Origin: JABDMH01 sp965223165
GTDB taxonomy: Bacteria > Bacteroidota > Bacteroidia > Chitinophagales > Saprospiraceae
Direction of reading: 5' to 3'
Assembly: GCA_965223165.1 (NCBI GenBank)
Contig: CBDCVQ010000020.1
Span: 1,550,001-1,614,000 of the forward strand
Length of the DNA: 64,000 nt
Part shown: piece by piece, positions 53,298-61,992 of the stretch
Position numbering within the stretch: the first letter of the stretch is position 1
How the letters are laid out: the number at the start of each line of letters is the position of its first letter
The notes under the pieces: model-generated
Databases searched by the model: none
Told to the model about the DNA's origin: nothing
Seen by the model: the letters and a program-made list of their open reading frames with translations, nothing else
Program-made: the position numbers and the translations under genes

Positions 53298-55307
53298 TCA
53301 CATGGTCTTCAATCGCTTTTTTAAGGCAAACAGTTCGTCTCGATACTGCGCGGCGGAGATGAAATCCAGTTCCTTGGCTGCCACTTTCATCTTGCGCTCG
53401 GTCTCCTCCATAAGTTTTTCGATCTGATCCCGGCCCATGTACTGCACCACCGGATCCGCGGCGATGTTGGGTTCGTCGGGCTCGACATAGGCCTTGGTCT
53501 CTTTGCCCCGAATATCCAGAATCGACTTTACGTCTTTGGCCTTCTTGACGGACTGCGGCACGATGCCATGCTCCTCATTGTACGCCATCTGCTTGGCCCG
53601 GCGCCGATTGGTCTCGTCCAGCGTACGCTGCATGGACTCCGTGATCTTGTCGGCGTAAAAGATCACCAGCCCATTGACATTGCGAGCGGCCCGACCAGCT
53701 GTCTGGGTCAGAGAACGGTCATTACGCAGAAAGCCCTCTTTGTCAGCATCGATGATCGCCACCAGCGACACTTCCGGCAGGTCCAGGCCTTCGCGCAGCA
53801 GATTGACTCCGATCAATACGTCAAAGATACCTTCGCGCAACTGCTGAATGATCTCGACCCGCTCCATGGTATCCACCTCGGAGTGTATGTATCTACACTT
53901 GATCTCCAGACGCGTCAGGTACTTGGTCAACTCTTCTGCCATGCGCTTGGTCAAGGTGGTGACCAATGTCCTTTCGCCTGCTTCGATCCTACCATTGATC
54001 TCCTCGAGCAGGTCATCGATCTGGTTGAGGCTGGGCCGTACATCGATGGGTGGATCGATCAGGCCGGTGGGGCGCACCACCTGCTCCACGATGAGCCCCC
54101 CGGTTTGATCTAACTCGTAGTCGCCAGGTGTGGCGCTGATGTAGATCACCTGATTTGTGAGTCCCTCAAACTCGGTGAAGCTCAGGGGGCGATTGTCCAT
54201 GGCCGAGGGCAGGCGAAATCCATAATTGACGAGGTTGAGTTTGCGGGCTCGATCTCCGCCCCACATACCCCGCACCTGTGGGATGGTCACATGGCTTTCG
54301 TCGACCACCAGGAGATAATCATCTGGGAAGTAGTCCAGCAGGCAAAAGGGCCTCGTGCCAGGCTGTCGGCCATCAAAGAAGCGCGAGTAATTTTCCACTC
54401 CATTGCAGTAACCCAGCTCGCGCATCATCTCGAGATCAAAGGTGACCCGCTCCTTGATGCGCTTGGCCTCAATGTACCGGGCCTCTCGCTCAAAGTATGA
54501 TTCCTGCTCCTGTAGCTCGTCCTCGATCTGATTGAGCACGAGTTTCATGCGATCCTTAGGCGCTACATACAGATTGGCGGGAAAGATTGCGGCGTGTTCC
54601 AATGATTCTATTCGTTTTCCCGACGTGGTGTCGATGCGGGCGATCTCCTCAATCTCATCGCCAAAGAAGACGACCCGATAGCCATATTCCACGTAGGGGA
54701 GATTGACGTCCACGGTATCACCTCGTACCCGAAAAGTGGCCCGGTCAAATCGTGCCTCCGTTCTGGAGTAGAGACTGTCGACCAGGTGGTGGAGCAGGTG
54801 ATTGCGCGAGATGATCTGCCCCTTAAACAGTCTGACAATGCCCGTCTTGTAGTCTTCGGGGTTGCCCATGCCGTAGATGCAGGACACCGATGCGACAATG
54901 ATGATATCACGTCGTCCGGATAGCAGGGACGAGGTGGCTCTCAGTCGCAGCTTGTCGACCTCCTCATTGATCGAAAGGTCCTTCTCGATGTAGGTGTCTG
55001 ACACCGACATGTATGCTTCTGGCTGATAGTAGTCGTAGTAAGAGACGAAGTACTCCACCGCATTGTCCGGAAAGAAAGACAGAAACTCGCTATAGAGCTG
55101 CGCCGTCAGGGTCTTATTATGGGTCAGTACCAGGGTGGGCCGTTGGACCCGCTCGATCACATTGGCGACAGTAAAGGTCTTGCCGGAACCGGTCACACCG
55201 AGGAGCACCTGTGCCAGATCACCCTGCTCCACACCACTGGCCAGTTGCTCGATCGCCTGCGGCTGATCGCCGGTGGGCTGAAAGGGTGATACGAGTTTAA
55301 ATGCCAT
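53298..55307 (-). CDS. uvrB: Excinuclease ABC subunit B
   Basis: 669 residues, the DNA damage-verifying helicase-fold subunit of nucleotide excision repair. GVTGSGKTFTVANV (P-loop), YFVSYYDYYQPEAYMSVSDTYIEKD (beta-hairpin that probes DNA), VDESHVTIPQVRGM, GVNLLREGLDLPEVSLVAIIDADKEGFLRN and a C-terminal UVR motif (RDQIEKLMEETERKMKVAAKELDFISAAQYRDEL) are all present. Standard length. Divergent from the hydrolase gene. Confidence 0.97.
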   Translation of the reverse strand: MAFKLVSPFQPTGDQPQAIEQLASGVEQGDLAQVLLGVTGSGKTFTVANVIERVQRPTLVLTHNKTLTAQLYSEFLSFFPDNAVEYFVSYYDYYQPEAYMSVSDTYIEKDLSINEEVDKLRLRATSSLLSGRRDIIIVASVSCIYGMGNPEDYKTGIVRLFKGQIISRNHLLHHLVDSLYSRTEARFDRATFRVRGDTVDVNLPYVEYGYRVVFFGDEIEEIARIDTTSGKRIESLEHAAIFPANLYVAPKDRMKLVLNQIEDELQEQESYFEREARYIEAKRIKERVTFDLEMMRELGYCNGVENYSRFFDGRQPGTRPFCLLDYFPDDYLLVVDESHVTIPQVRGMWGGDRARKLNLVNYGFRLPSAMDNRPLSFTEFEGLTNQVIYISATPGDYELDQTGGLIVEQVVRPTGLIDPPIDVRPSLNQIDDLLEEINGRIEAGERTLVTTLTKRMAEELTKYLTRLEIKCRYIHSEVDTMERVEIIQQLREGIFDVLIGVNLLREGLDLPEVSLVAIIDADKEGFLRNDRSLTQTAGRAARNVNGLVIFYADKITESMQRTLDETNRRRAKQMAYNEEHGIVPQSVKKAKDVKSILDIRGKETKAYVEPDEPNIAADPVVQYMGRDQIEKLMEETERKMKVAAKELDFISAAQYRDELFALKKRLKTM

Positions 55308-55382
55308 TGATTTTGTCTGTATGTGCCGACGTGTCTGGTCGATCGGAGCCGATAAATAAAGGAAAGAATTTGGTATTATTCA

Positions 55383-56165
55383 ATGATACGTATGCAGCCA
55401 TTGAAACTCCATTTTAAGACGTATGGTTCAGGCAGACCGGTGGTGATTCTGCATGGGCTGCTGGGCATGTCGGACAATTGGAGTACGATTGCCCGGTCGC
55501 TGGCAGATCAATTCCTGGTCTTTACGGTGGACCTACGCAATCATGGCCGGTCGCCCCATAGCGAGGCCTTTTCCTATCGGTCCATGGTGGAAGACTTGCG
55601 CCTATTTATGGAGGAGCAATGGCTGTTTGAAGGAGCAATCGTGATCGGGCATTCGATGGGAGGCAAGGTCGCCATGCAGCTCGCCTTCGATTATCCGGAT
55701 CTGGTCCAACACCTGGTCGTGGTCGACATTGCCCCTATCTCATACCCGTCTTCGCATGATCTGATCCTCGAAGTACTGTCTTCGATCAAACTAGATGATC
55801 ACGACTCCAGAGGTTCGGTGGCGGAGGAGATGCTTGCACAGCTGCAAGACGAGCGCGTGGTACAATTTCTACTCAAAAACTTGCGTCGAGAAAAGGAGAA
55901 GTATACCTGGCGAATGAATTTGCCGGTGATCCGACGGGAGTATCAAGCGGGCTTAGCTGCGCCGGACCCAGGCGCCAGCTTCGAGGGTGCCACGCTCTTC
56001 TTGCGTGGCGGTCAGTCGGACTATATCCTGCCACAGCACGAGCCCATCATCCGTAGTCATTTTCCTAGCGCCAAGATACAGACCATTGCAGCTAGCGGTC
56101 ACTGGATCCATGCCGATAGCCCCGCCCCCTTCTTGCAGGCGGTTCGCGACTTTGTGGACGGATAA
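55383..56165 (+). CDS. Alpha/beta hydrolase, YbfF-like
   Basis: 260 residues. RPVVILHGLLGMSDNWSTIA (oxyanion region), VDLRNHGRSPHSE, GHSMGGKVAMQLAF with the nucleophile Ser, and ASGHWIHADSPAPF with the catalytic His. This pattern is the YbfF type of acyl esterase/thioesterase. Starts at 55383; ATG 55392 also possible. It precedes the S41 protease gene on the same strand. Confidence 0.92.
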   Translation: MIRMQPLKLHFKTYGSGRPVVILHGLLGMSDNWSTIARSLADQFLVFTVDLRNHGRSPHSEAFSYRSMVEDLRLFMEEQWLFEGAIVIGHSMGGKVAMQLAFDYPDLVQHLVVVDIAPISYPSSHDLILEVLSSIKLDDHDSRGSVAEEMLAQLQDERVVQFLLKNLRREKEKYTWRMNLPVIRREYQAGLAAPDPGASFEGATLFLRGGQSDYILPQHEPIIRSHFPSAKIQTIAASGHWIHADSPAPFLQAVRDFVDG

Positions 56166-56280
56166 GCCTTGATGCCCGGCGAGGATTCAGGGGGCAGCCG
56201 ATGCCGTGCCGAGATATTGGCATGCTGCAGGAAACAACCGAAAAAGAAGTACCGTTATAAAGAGACAAAATGTGGAATTC

Positions 56281-57912
56281 ATGAAGACAATCAGACTTGG
56301 GATACTATGTGCGACCGTGTTTGTCACATCCGCCTTTGTGGATGGCGGCAGCAAACAGTTTGAGATCAGCAAGAACCTGGAGATTTTTACCAATATCTAT
56401 AAGGAGCTGAATACGCACTACGTGGACGACATCGATCCGGCGGGCATCATGCGGATCGGTATCGAAGCGATGCTCGAGACGCTGGATCCCTATACCAACT
56501 ATATATCGGAGGCCGATATCGAGAGCTATCGGTATATGACGGAGGGCAAGTACGACGGCATTGGAGCTCGAGTCAGAAAGATGGGGGACTATGTCACCAT
56601 TGTGGAACCTTATGAAAATGGTCCCGCGCTGGATGCCGGTCTGCGGGCGGGAGATATGATCCTGGCCGTCGAAGGCAAAGATGCCAAGGGCAAGAAGACC
56701 GACGAAGTAAACGACATCTTGAAAGGGTTTCCCGGTACCGAGGTGACCATCACCATCCAGCGGCCTGGCGAGCAGGATTCGCGAAGGGTCGTAGTCAAGC
56801 GGGATGAAGTAGCCGTCAAGAATGTGCCTTACTATGGTATGGTCAATGAATCGATCGGATACGTGGTGCTGACCACCTTCACCGCCAATGCCGGTCGCAA
56901 CGTATCGGAAGCCATCAAATCCCTACTAGCGGATAATCCCGGCATAAAGGGTCTGGTCTTCGATCTGCGGGACAATGGCGGGGGCTACCTGCGCGAAGCG
57001 GTGTCTATCAGCAATCTGTTTGTGCCAAAAGACGCACTGGTCGTGACGACCAAGGGCAAGGTCAAGGACCGAGATCGCAGCTACCGCACGATGGGACAAC
57101 CACTCCTGCCCGACTTGCCGCTGGCCATCCTGACCAACAAGTGGACGGCCTCCGCGTCTGAGATCGTAAGTGGCGTGGTGCAGGACTATGATCGCGGTGT
57201 CATCATCGGTCAAAAGACCTACGGCAAAGGACTGGTACAAAACACGGTTGATCTGGATTACAACGCCAAGCTAAAACTGACCACCGCTAAATACTACATC
57301 CCTAGTGGTCGCTGTATCCAAAGTGTGAGCTATAGTGAGGGTGAGCCCGTCGACGTGCCAGACGATCAAAAGGCTATCTTCAAGACAGAGGGAGGCCGGG
57401 AGGTACTTGACGGAGGGGGCATTATGCCGGATCTCAACATCGGCAACCAACATCAGTCATCCATCGTCCAATTTCTACTGGAGAACAATCTCATCTTTCA
57501 CTACGCGACAAAGTATCATCAGGAGCATGCCGAGATCGGATCGGCGGCGACCTTTGCCTTTGACGACTTTGACGACTTCATAGCATTTGTCAACGATAAG
57601 GATATCGACTTCAAGACAAAGACGGAACGCAGACTGGAAGAACTGACCAAAGCCGCGGAAGACGACCAGATGACAGACATTGTCAGTGACCACATTGCTG
57701 AGATCAGGAGCCGGATCGAACAGGAGAAGGCAGATGATCTCCAGCAGCATCGCGATGCGATCGTCGCTCTGCTCGAAAACGAGATTGTGAGCAGATACCA
57801 CTATCAGACGGGCAAGATCGAGAAGTCTTTACAAAATGATGAGGAGATCCGCCTCGCGATCGAGACGTTGGCGGATCCGGGTAAATACGCAGCCCTTCTG
57901 CGCACTCCGTAG
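56281..57912 (+). CDS. S41 family C-terminal processing protease with PDZ domain
   Basis: 543 residues. Signal peptide MKTIRLGILCATVFVTSAFVDG. N-terminal helical part (YKELNTHYVDDIDPAGIMRIGIEAMLETLDPYTNYIS), a PDZ domain (IGARVRKMGDYVTIVEPYENGPALDAGLRAGDMILAVEG), then the S41 catalytic core (GLVFDLRDNGGGYLREA, TNKWTASASEIVSGVVQDYDRGVIIGQKTYGKGLVQ) with the catalytic Ser and Lys. The C-terminal part is helical. ATG 56281 begins the signal peptide. It and tsaB follow closely (17 bp). Confidence 0.94.
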   Translation: MKTIRLGILCATVFVTSAFVDGGSKQFEISKNLEIFTNIYKELNTHYVDDIDPAGIMRIGIEAMLETLDPYTNYISEADIESYRYMTEGKYDGIGARVRKMGDYVTIVEPYENGPALDAGLRAGDMILAVEGKDAKGKKTDEVNDILKGFPGTEVTITIQRPGEQDSRRVVVKRDEVAVKNVPYYGMVNESIGYVVLTTFTANAGRNVSEAIKSLLADNPGIKGLVFDLRDNGGGYLREAVSISNLFVPKDALVVTTKGKVKDRDRSYRTMGQPLLPDLPLAILTNKWTASASEIVSGVVQDYDRGVIIGQKTYGKGLVQNTVDLDYNAKLKLTTAKYYIPSGRCIQSVSYSEGEPVDVPDDQKAIFKTEGGREVLDGGGIMPDLNIGNQHQSSIVQFLLENNLIFHYATKYHQEHAEIGSAATFAFDDFDDFIAFVNDKDIDFKTKTERRLEELTKAAEDDQMTDIVSDHIAEIRSRIEQEKADDLQQHRDAIVALLENEIVSRYHYQTGKIEKSLQNDEEIRLAIETLADPGKYAALLRTP

Positions 57913-57929
57913 GCCTCAACCACAGCCCG

Positions 57930-58613
57930 ATGGCACTACTTATATGTATAGAGACGGCGACTGACGTCTGCTCAGTTGCCCTCGCGCGAGATGGCGAGCT
58001 TATAGCCCTACACGAGTCGGCCGAGAAATACAAGCATGCCGCGATGATCACGGTCTTGATCACGCGCTGTCTGGAGCAGGCGGGCTATTCGGCAAGAGCC
58101 CTGGATGCGATCGCGGTGAGTCACGGACCGGGTTCCTTCACGGGACTGCGCGTGGGCGTTTCCGCGGCCAAAGGTCTGTGCTTTGCCTGGGATCGCCCCT
58201 TGCTGGCCGTGGGCACACTCGCGGCACTGGCCAATGGCTCGATCAAGGCCATAAATGATCCCAACGCATGGTACTGCCCCATGATCGACGCGCGACGCAA
58301 TGAGGTATATCTGGCATTATATGACGCTGGGCTCGGGGAGCAGCGCTCACCGGAGGCCGTGATATTGGATGAGGAGGGCCTAGCTCGGATCGCTACGGAC
58401 AGGACACTGATTTTGTCCGGAGATGGGGCCTTCAAGATGCGCTCCAAGGCGGGTTGGAACAAATTGATTTTCTCGGATGTTGTGTGTTCAGCGAAGCATA
58501 TGATAGCACCAGCCACTGATCTATGGCAAAGAAAACAATATTGCGATCTGACATACTTCGCCCCCATGTACCTTAAATCGCCCAACATAACGACCCCAAA
58601 AAATGTTGTATAG
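57930..58613 (+). CDS. tsaB: tRNA threonylcarbamoyladenosine biosynthesis protein TsaB
   Basis: 227 residues. MALLICIETATDVCSVALARDGEL, then SHGPGSFTGLRVGVSAAKGLCFA (family signature), VGTLAALANGS and MIDARRNEVYLALYD. TsaB dimerises with TsaD in making t6A at position 37, the substrate of MtaB encoded at 50169. Last gene of the hydrolase-S41-tsaB run. Confidence 0.95.
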   Translation: MALLICIETATDVCSVALARDGELIALHESAEKYKHAAMITVLITRCLEQAGYSARALDAIAVSHGPGSFTGLRVGVSAAKGLCFAWDRPLLAVGTLAALANGSIKAINDPNAWYCPMIDARRNEVYLALYDAGLGEQRSPEAVILDEEGLARIATDRTLILSGDGAFKMRSKAGWNKLIFSDVVCSAKHMIAPATDLWQRKQYCDLTYFAPMYLKSPNITTPKNVV

Positions 58614-58711
58614 TAAACATTATCTGCGAGTTATATATATGATTTTATTGAACTTTGTGACGCGTTGTGCCTAATGAGAGAAGAGGTATGCCACCACAGC
58701 TAGTTCGTATT

Positions 58712-58762
58712 ACAAATTTTGGTACAGTTTTAGCTATTAGTTGGGAGGATTCCAAAATTTGT
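58712..58762. promoter_or_regulatory. Perfect inverted repeat upstream of ArsR-type gene
   Basis: ACAAATTTTGG at 58712-58722 and CCAAAATTTGT at 58752-58762, 11 bp each, 29 bp apart, ending 14 bp before the start codon. Placement fits an operator, probably for the regulator itself. Its TTCCAAAA core recurs before the second ArsR-type gene (59180s). Confidence 0.6.
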
Positions 58763-58776
58763 AAAATCACTTAGAT

Positions 58777-59115
58777 ATGAGAAAGCAGAAGAATGAAAAT
58801 GTTACGCTCAAGCATGGCAAAAAAGATATCCTTCTCGATTATGCAGAATTGCGCAAAGCTGTACTCGTACTAAGAGCTGTCAATCACAAACTACGACAAA
58901 GGATAATTGACCTCTTGGAAGAAGGTGAGTCCATGACTGTAACTGACATTTACATTAAACTAAGATTGGAACAATCTGTTGCATCTCAGCATCTCGCGAT
59001 TTTGAGAAGAGCCGGCGTCGTAAAGACCGAGAGGCAGGGTAAGTTTATCTATTACTCCCTCGACAAAGATCGACTTACTCAAATTTCACGACTTGTGGAA
59101 GAACTAGCTGTCTAA
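58777..59115 (+). CDS. ArsR-type winged-helix regulator
   Basis: 112 residues. The core VNHKLRQRIIDLLEEGESMTVTDIYIKLRLEQSVASQHLAILRRAGVVKTERQGKFIYYSLD has the ArsR-family helix-turn-helix. The ELCVCD-type metal motif is absent, so metal sensing is not supported. AT-rich and flanked by inverted repeats. Close relative of the gene at 59315; they look like a local duplicate pair. Lysine-rich N-terminal tail. Confidence 0.9.
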   Translation: MRKQKNENVTLKHGKKDILLDYAELRKAVLVLRAVNHKLRQRIIDLLEEGESMTVTDIYIKLRLEQSVASQHLAILRRAGVVKTERQGKFIYYSLDKDRLTQISRLVEELAV

Positions 59116-59161
59116 ATTTGTCACGAAATACCTTTTATATCAGGCAATTGTACAATTTATC

Positions 59162-59176
59162 TACAGTTTTACTGTA
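59162..59176. promoter_or_regulatory. Inverted repeat between the two ArsR-type genes
   Basis: TACAGT-TTT-ACTGTA. TACAGTTTTA also begins a stretch before the first gene (58723-58732), each followed 10-20 bp later by TTCCAAAA. The shared arrangement suggests a common regulatory site. Confidence 0.5.
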
Positions 59177-59202
59177 AGAGAGTTCCAAAAACAAATTTTA
59201 AG

Positions 59203-59236
59203 ATGCTGTGGTACTTACGTATTACAGCATTTTTTT
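59203..59236 (+). terminator. Intrinsic terminator after first ArsR-type gene
   Basis: Stem ATGCTGT / ACAGCAT with a 14-nt loop, followed by six T. It separates transcription of the two ArsR-type genes. Confidence 0.8.
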
Positions 59237-59245
59237 ATGTGTTTT

Positions 59246-59277
59246 TTTGTATATAAATTTTTTTTAATGCATATTTG
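59246..59277 (+). promoter_or_regulatory. Bacteroidota-type promoter for second ArsR-type gene
   Basis: TTTG (59246-59249), 20-bp spacer, then CATATTTG (59270-59277), one mismatch from the -7 consensus TAnnTTTG. Predicted start site is about 30 bp before the ATG at 59315. Confidence 0.6.
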
Positions 59278-59314
59278 TCTGGACTAAGGCTTTCAAATCA
59301 AGAAAAACTACGCT

Positions 59315-59623
59315 ATGAACAGAACTAAGGTTACGTTCAACCATGAGAAACTACAATTGTCCTGCGAAATCGTGCGAGCACTCGCTCACCCACTGAGATT
59401 AAAGATCCTGGAGTTTATTGACAAGCATCGACGTATCAACGTCAACAAGATCTATGGTACGCTCAAGATCGAGCAGTCGATCACCTCTCAACACTTGAGA
59501 ATCCTGCGAATGGCCGGGTTGGTCCATGCAGAGCGAAATGGAAAATTCATCCATTATACCTTGGATTACAACAAGATAGAGGTGGCCCAAAACGCCATCG
59601 ACCACTTTTACGGCCGTCCCTAA
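59315..59623 (+). CDS. ArsR-type winged-helix regulator (paralogue)
   Basis: 102 residues. SCEIVRALAHPLRLKILEFIDKHRRINVNKIYGTLKIEQSITSQHLRILRMAGLVHAERNGKFIHYTLD carries the ArsR helix-turn-helix, again without a metal-binding cysteine motif. Similar to 58777 but not identical; it has its own promoter and the first gene's terminator in front. Such pairs are common in Bacteroidota, function unclear. Confidence 0.9.
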   Translation: MNRTKVTFNHEKLQLSCEIVRALAHPLRLKILEFIDKHRRINVNKIYGTLKIEQSITSQHLRILRMAGLVHAERNGKFIHYTLDYNKIEVAQNAIDHFYGRP

Positions 59624-59647
59624 ATCCCGAATTTGTTGCGCTAATCT

Positions 59648-60334
59648 CTACTCCTCTTCCCCTGAAGCCTCGGTCTGGTCTATCAACAAACCCTCCGTCT
59701 GCTGCTCGTGCTTTGGCGCGTCCTTGAAAAACTGTCGCTGAAACACCAGCAAGCTGATGATACCTACGCTGATCGATGAATCAGCGATGTTAAACACCGG
59801 CTTGAAGAACTGAAATCGTTGGCCCCCGGAGATGGGAAACCAATCGGGCAGGTGCGTGTCTATCATGGGGAAATACAGCATGTCAACCACCTTGCCATAG
59901 AGAAAACCCGCGTAGCCGCCCCCTTCGGGAAACATGGTGGCGAGACCACCGTGATAAGGCGACTCTGAGAAGATCAGGCCGTAGAAAGCACTGTCCAGTA
60001 TATTGCCAATAGCGCCCGCCAGGATCAGGCCAAAGCATAGCATCACTCCCTTGCTCTGTTGCGTCTCAATCAATCGTCGGATGTAGTAGACCAGAAAGGC
60101 GACGGCCCCAATGCGGAAGAGACTCAAGAAGAGCTTGCCCGTCTTTCCACCGAGCGACACGCCAAAGGCCATGCCGTTGTTTTCTACAAAGTGTATATAT
60201 GCCCAATCCGCGCCCAGTATGGAGATCTGCTCCCCGTACTGCATGCTGGTTTTCACCCAGATTTTCAGCGCCTGATCCAGGATCAGAATGACCAATACCA
60301 GTAGGGCAATCTTATGTCCGGTCGTGAATCTCAA
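59648..60334 (-). CDS. lspA: Lipoprotein signal peptidase (signal peptidase II)
   Basis: 228 residues, four membrane helices. The two catalytic aspartates fall in GAIGNILDSAFYG and FNIADSSISVG; the NNGMAFG motif precedes them. It removes signal peptides after Lgt acts. The tail beyond the last helix is hydrophilic and longer than in many species. Same strand as the dksA-like and pdxA genes, so likely operon. Confidence 0.95.
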   Translation of the reverse strand: MRFTTGHKIALLVLVILILDQALKIWVKTSMQYGEQISILGADWAYIHFVENNGMAFGVSLGGKTGKLFLSLFRIGAVAFLVYYIRRLIETQQSKGVMLCFGLILAGAIGNILDSAFYGLIFSESPYHGGLATMFPEGGGYAGFLYGKVVDMLYFPMIDTHLPDWFPISGGQRFQFFKPVFNIADSSISVGIISLLVFQRQFFKDAPKHEQQTEGLLIDQTEASGEEE

Positions 60335-60388
60335 TTAGATACGGTGCCGTAGTTTTAGGAATTGTATCAGCGCCCTTGGCGGCCACCA

Positions 60389-60760
60389 CTATCGGTTCTG
60401 TTTGGCTTCGATGCTCAAGGTGGCGTGCGGTACGGCCCGGAGCCGTTCTTTTGAGATCAGCTTGCCCGTCGCGCGACATACGCCATAGACTTTGTTCTTG
60501 ATTCTGATCTTTGCATTCTCCAGGTGCTGGATCAGGTTGCGCTGCCGCACCGCCAAGTTGGTTAGTCGTTCACTTTCAATGGATCCGACGCCGTCATCCA
60601 GACCCTTCACCTTTGAGTCCGGATTTTCGGCAAATTCTTCCAATTGCCTGAGGTAAAACCCTAATTGATCCTTGGCCTTGGAGAGCTTTTGATCAATGAT
60701 CTCCTCAAACTCCTTGAGTTCCTTATCCGAGTATCGGGTTTTCTTCGTTGCCTTGTCCAT
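60389..60760 (-). CDS. DksA/TraR-family protein lacking most zinc cysteines
   Basis: 123 residues. Coiled-coil part KELKEFEEIIDQKLSKAKDQLGFYLRQLEEFAE, then the C-terminal globular part VYGVCRATGKLISKERLRAVPHATLSIEAK. Of the usual four zinc cysteines only one remains. Such short Bacteroidota proteins are grouped with DksA/TraR; the family binds RNA polymerase through its secondary channel. ATG 60760 starts the coiled coil; upstream frame is unrelated. Confidence 0.88.
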   Translation of the reverse strand: MDKATKKTRYSDKELKEFEEIIDQKLSKAKDQLGFYLRQLEEFAENPDSKVKGLDDGVGSIESERLTNLAVRQRNLIQHLENAKIRIKNKVYGVCRATGKLISKERLRAVPHATLSIEAKQNR

Positions 60761-60836
60761 CTGCCATGTATTATGTGCGAAAAAAGTGATTGCAAAATTA
60801 TTGATTTTTTCTAAAGAGCATGATGGCATGTGTGGG

Positions 60837-61931
60837 CTAGACGGCTTCGTCGATAATGTCGTCTTGGGCGAGCGATTCAGCCTCTGTTTCTTCGCGTATG
60901 TTCTTCTTGCGCAATGGGTTTTGGTGTGCCTCCTTGTATGCGGTCCTCGCTTTATGTAGATCTATGGCCAGGAAGAGAGCTTTGCGGAAAGACGCGGGAT
61001 TGGCCTTGTTTTGCCCCGCGATCTTGACGCCCGTTCCATGGTCTGGAGAGGTTCTGACAATATTGAGGCCAGCCGTATAATTGACTCCTTCTCCAAAGCT
61101 CAGTGTCTTAAATGGAATGAGTCCCTGGTCATGATACATGGCCAGGATGCCGTCCACCTTGACATGTTGGCCCGTGCCGAAGAAGCCATCTGCCGAGTAG
61201 GGTCCGCTCACAACCATGCCCTTCTTCTTTAGGGCGATCATCGCGGGTTTGATGACTTCGACTTCCTCGTGTCCGACCAGTCCGCCGTCTCCTGCATGCG
61301 GATTGAGTCCCAACACGGCAATGGTCGGTCGTTCAATGCCAAAATCCACTTTCAGGGACTGGTGAAAAATCTCTAGCTTTCTGGTTACCCGCTCTCGGGT
61401 AATGCTTTCGGCTACTTCTGAGATGGGCAGATGATTGGTCAGCACACCGATCCGCAGGCCATTGGACACCATCATCATGAGGCTTTCGTTGGCCTTAAAG
61501 CGGCTGGTGAGATACTCCGTATGGCCAGGATATCGAAATCCGGCCTGCGACATGACCTGCTTGTCGAAGGGTGCGGTCACCAATGCGTCAATGAGGCCCG
61601 CCTCCAGGTCTTGGGCAGCTCGGTCCAGCGAGGTATAGGCAAACCGTCCAGTGCTTTCATTGGGCGTACCCAGGGCGATGACTACATCTTCTGTCCAGCA
61701 GTTGACAATGTTGATCTTTGAGGTGCTGGGTCGCTCAGCCGTGGTCAAGCTCTGGTAGAGGAAGTCGCGGGGTTTGACAATATTCTTGTGATAGGAGATC
61801 ACCTTGGCAGAACCATAGATGATGGGGATGCACTGTTTGAGGATGCGGGCATCAGATAGCGTCTTGATAATCACTTCGGGTCCCACTCCATTGATATCGC
61901 CGACACTGATCCCTACTCTTACTTTGTTCAT
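60837..61931 (-). CDS. pdxA: 4-hydroxythreonine-4-phosphate dehydrogenase
   Basis: 364 residues, vitamin B6 biosynthesis. VRVGISVGDINGVGPEVIIKTL at the N-terminus, ALVTAPFDKQVMSQAGFRYPGHTEYLTSRF, LGLNPHAGDGGLVGHEE, and AMYHDQGLIPFKTLSFGEGVNYTAGLNIVRTSPDHGTGVKIAGQ near the end; these contain the metal-binding His residues and the phosphate site. Standard length with a charged C-terminal tail (NIREETEAESLAQDD). Heads the pdxA-dksA-like-lspA run. Confidence 0.96.
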   Translation of the reverse strand: MNKVRVGISVGDINGVGPEVIIKTLSDARILKQCIPIIYGSAKVISYHKNIVKPRDFLYQSLTTAERPSTSKINIVNCWTEDVVIALGTPNESTGRFAYTSLDRAAQDLEAGLIDALVTAPFDKQVMSQAGFRYPGHTEYLTSRFKANESLMMMVSNGLRIGVLTNHLPISEVAESITRERVTRKLEIFHQSLKVDFGIERPTIAVLGLNPHAGDGGLVGHEEVEVIKPAMIALKKKGMVVSGPYSADGFFGTGQHVKVDGILAMYHDQGLIPFKTLSFGEGVNYTAGLNIVRTSPDHGTGVKIAGQNKANPASFRKALFLAIDLHKARTAYKEAHQNPLRKKNIREETEAESLAQDDIIDEAV

Positions 61932-61992
61932 TCCCAGGTGATTTTACAGGAGCGCTAAGATAGATAAACTATGTATTTTGCGACCAACTGTG

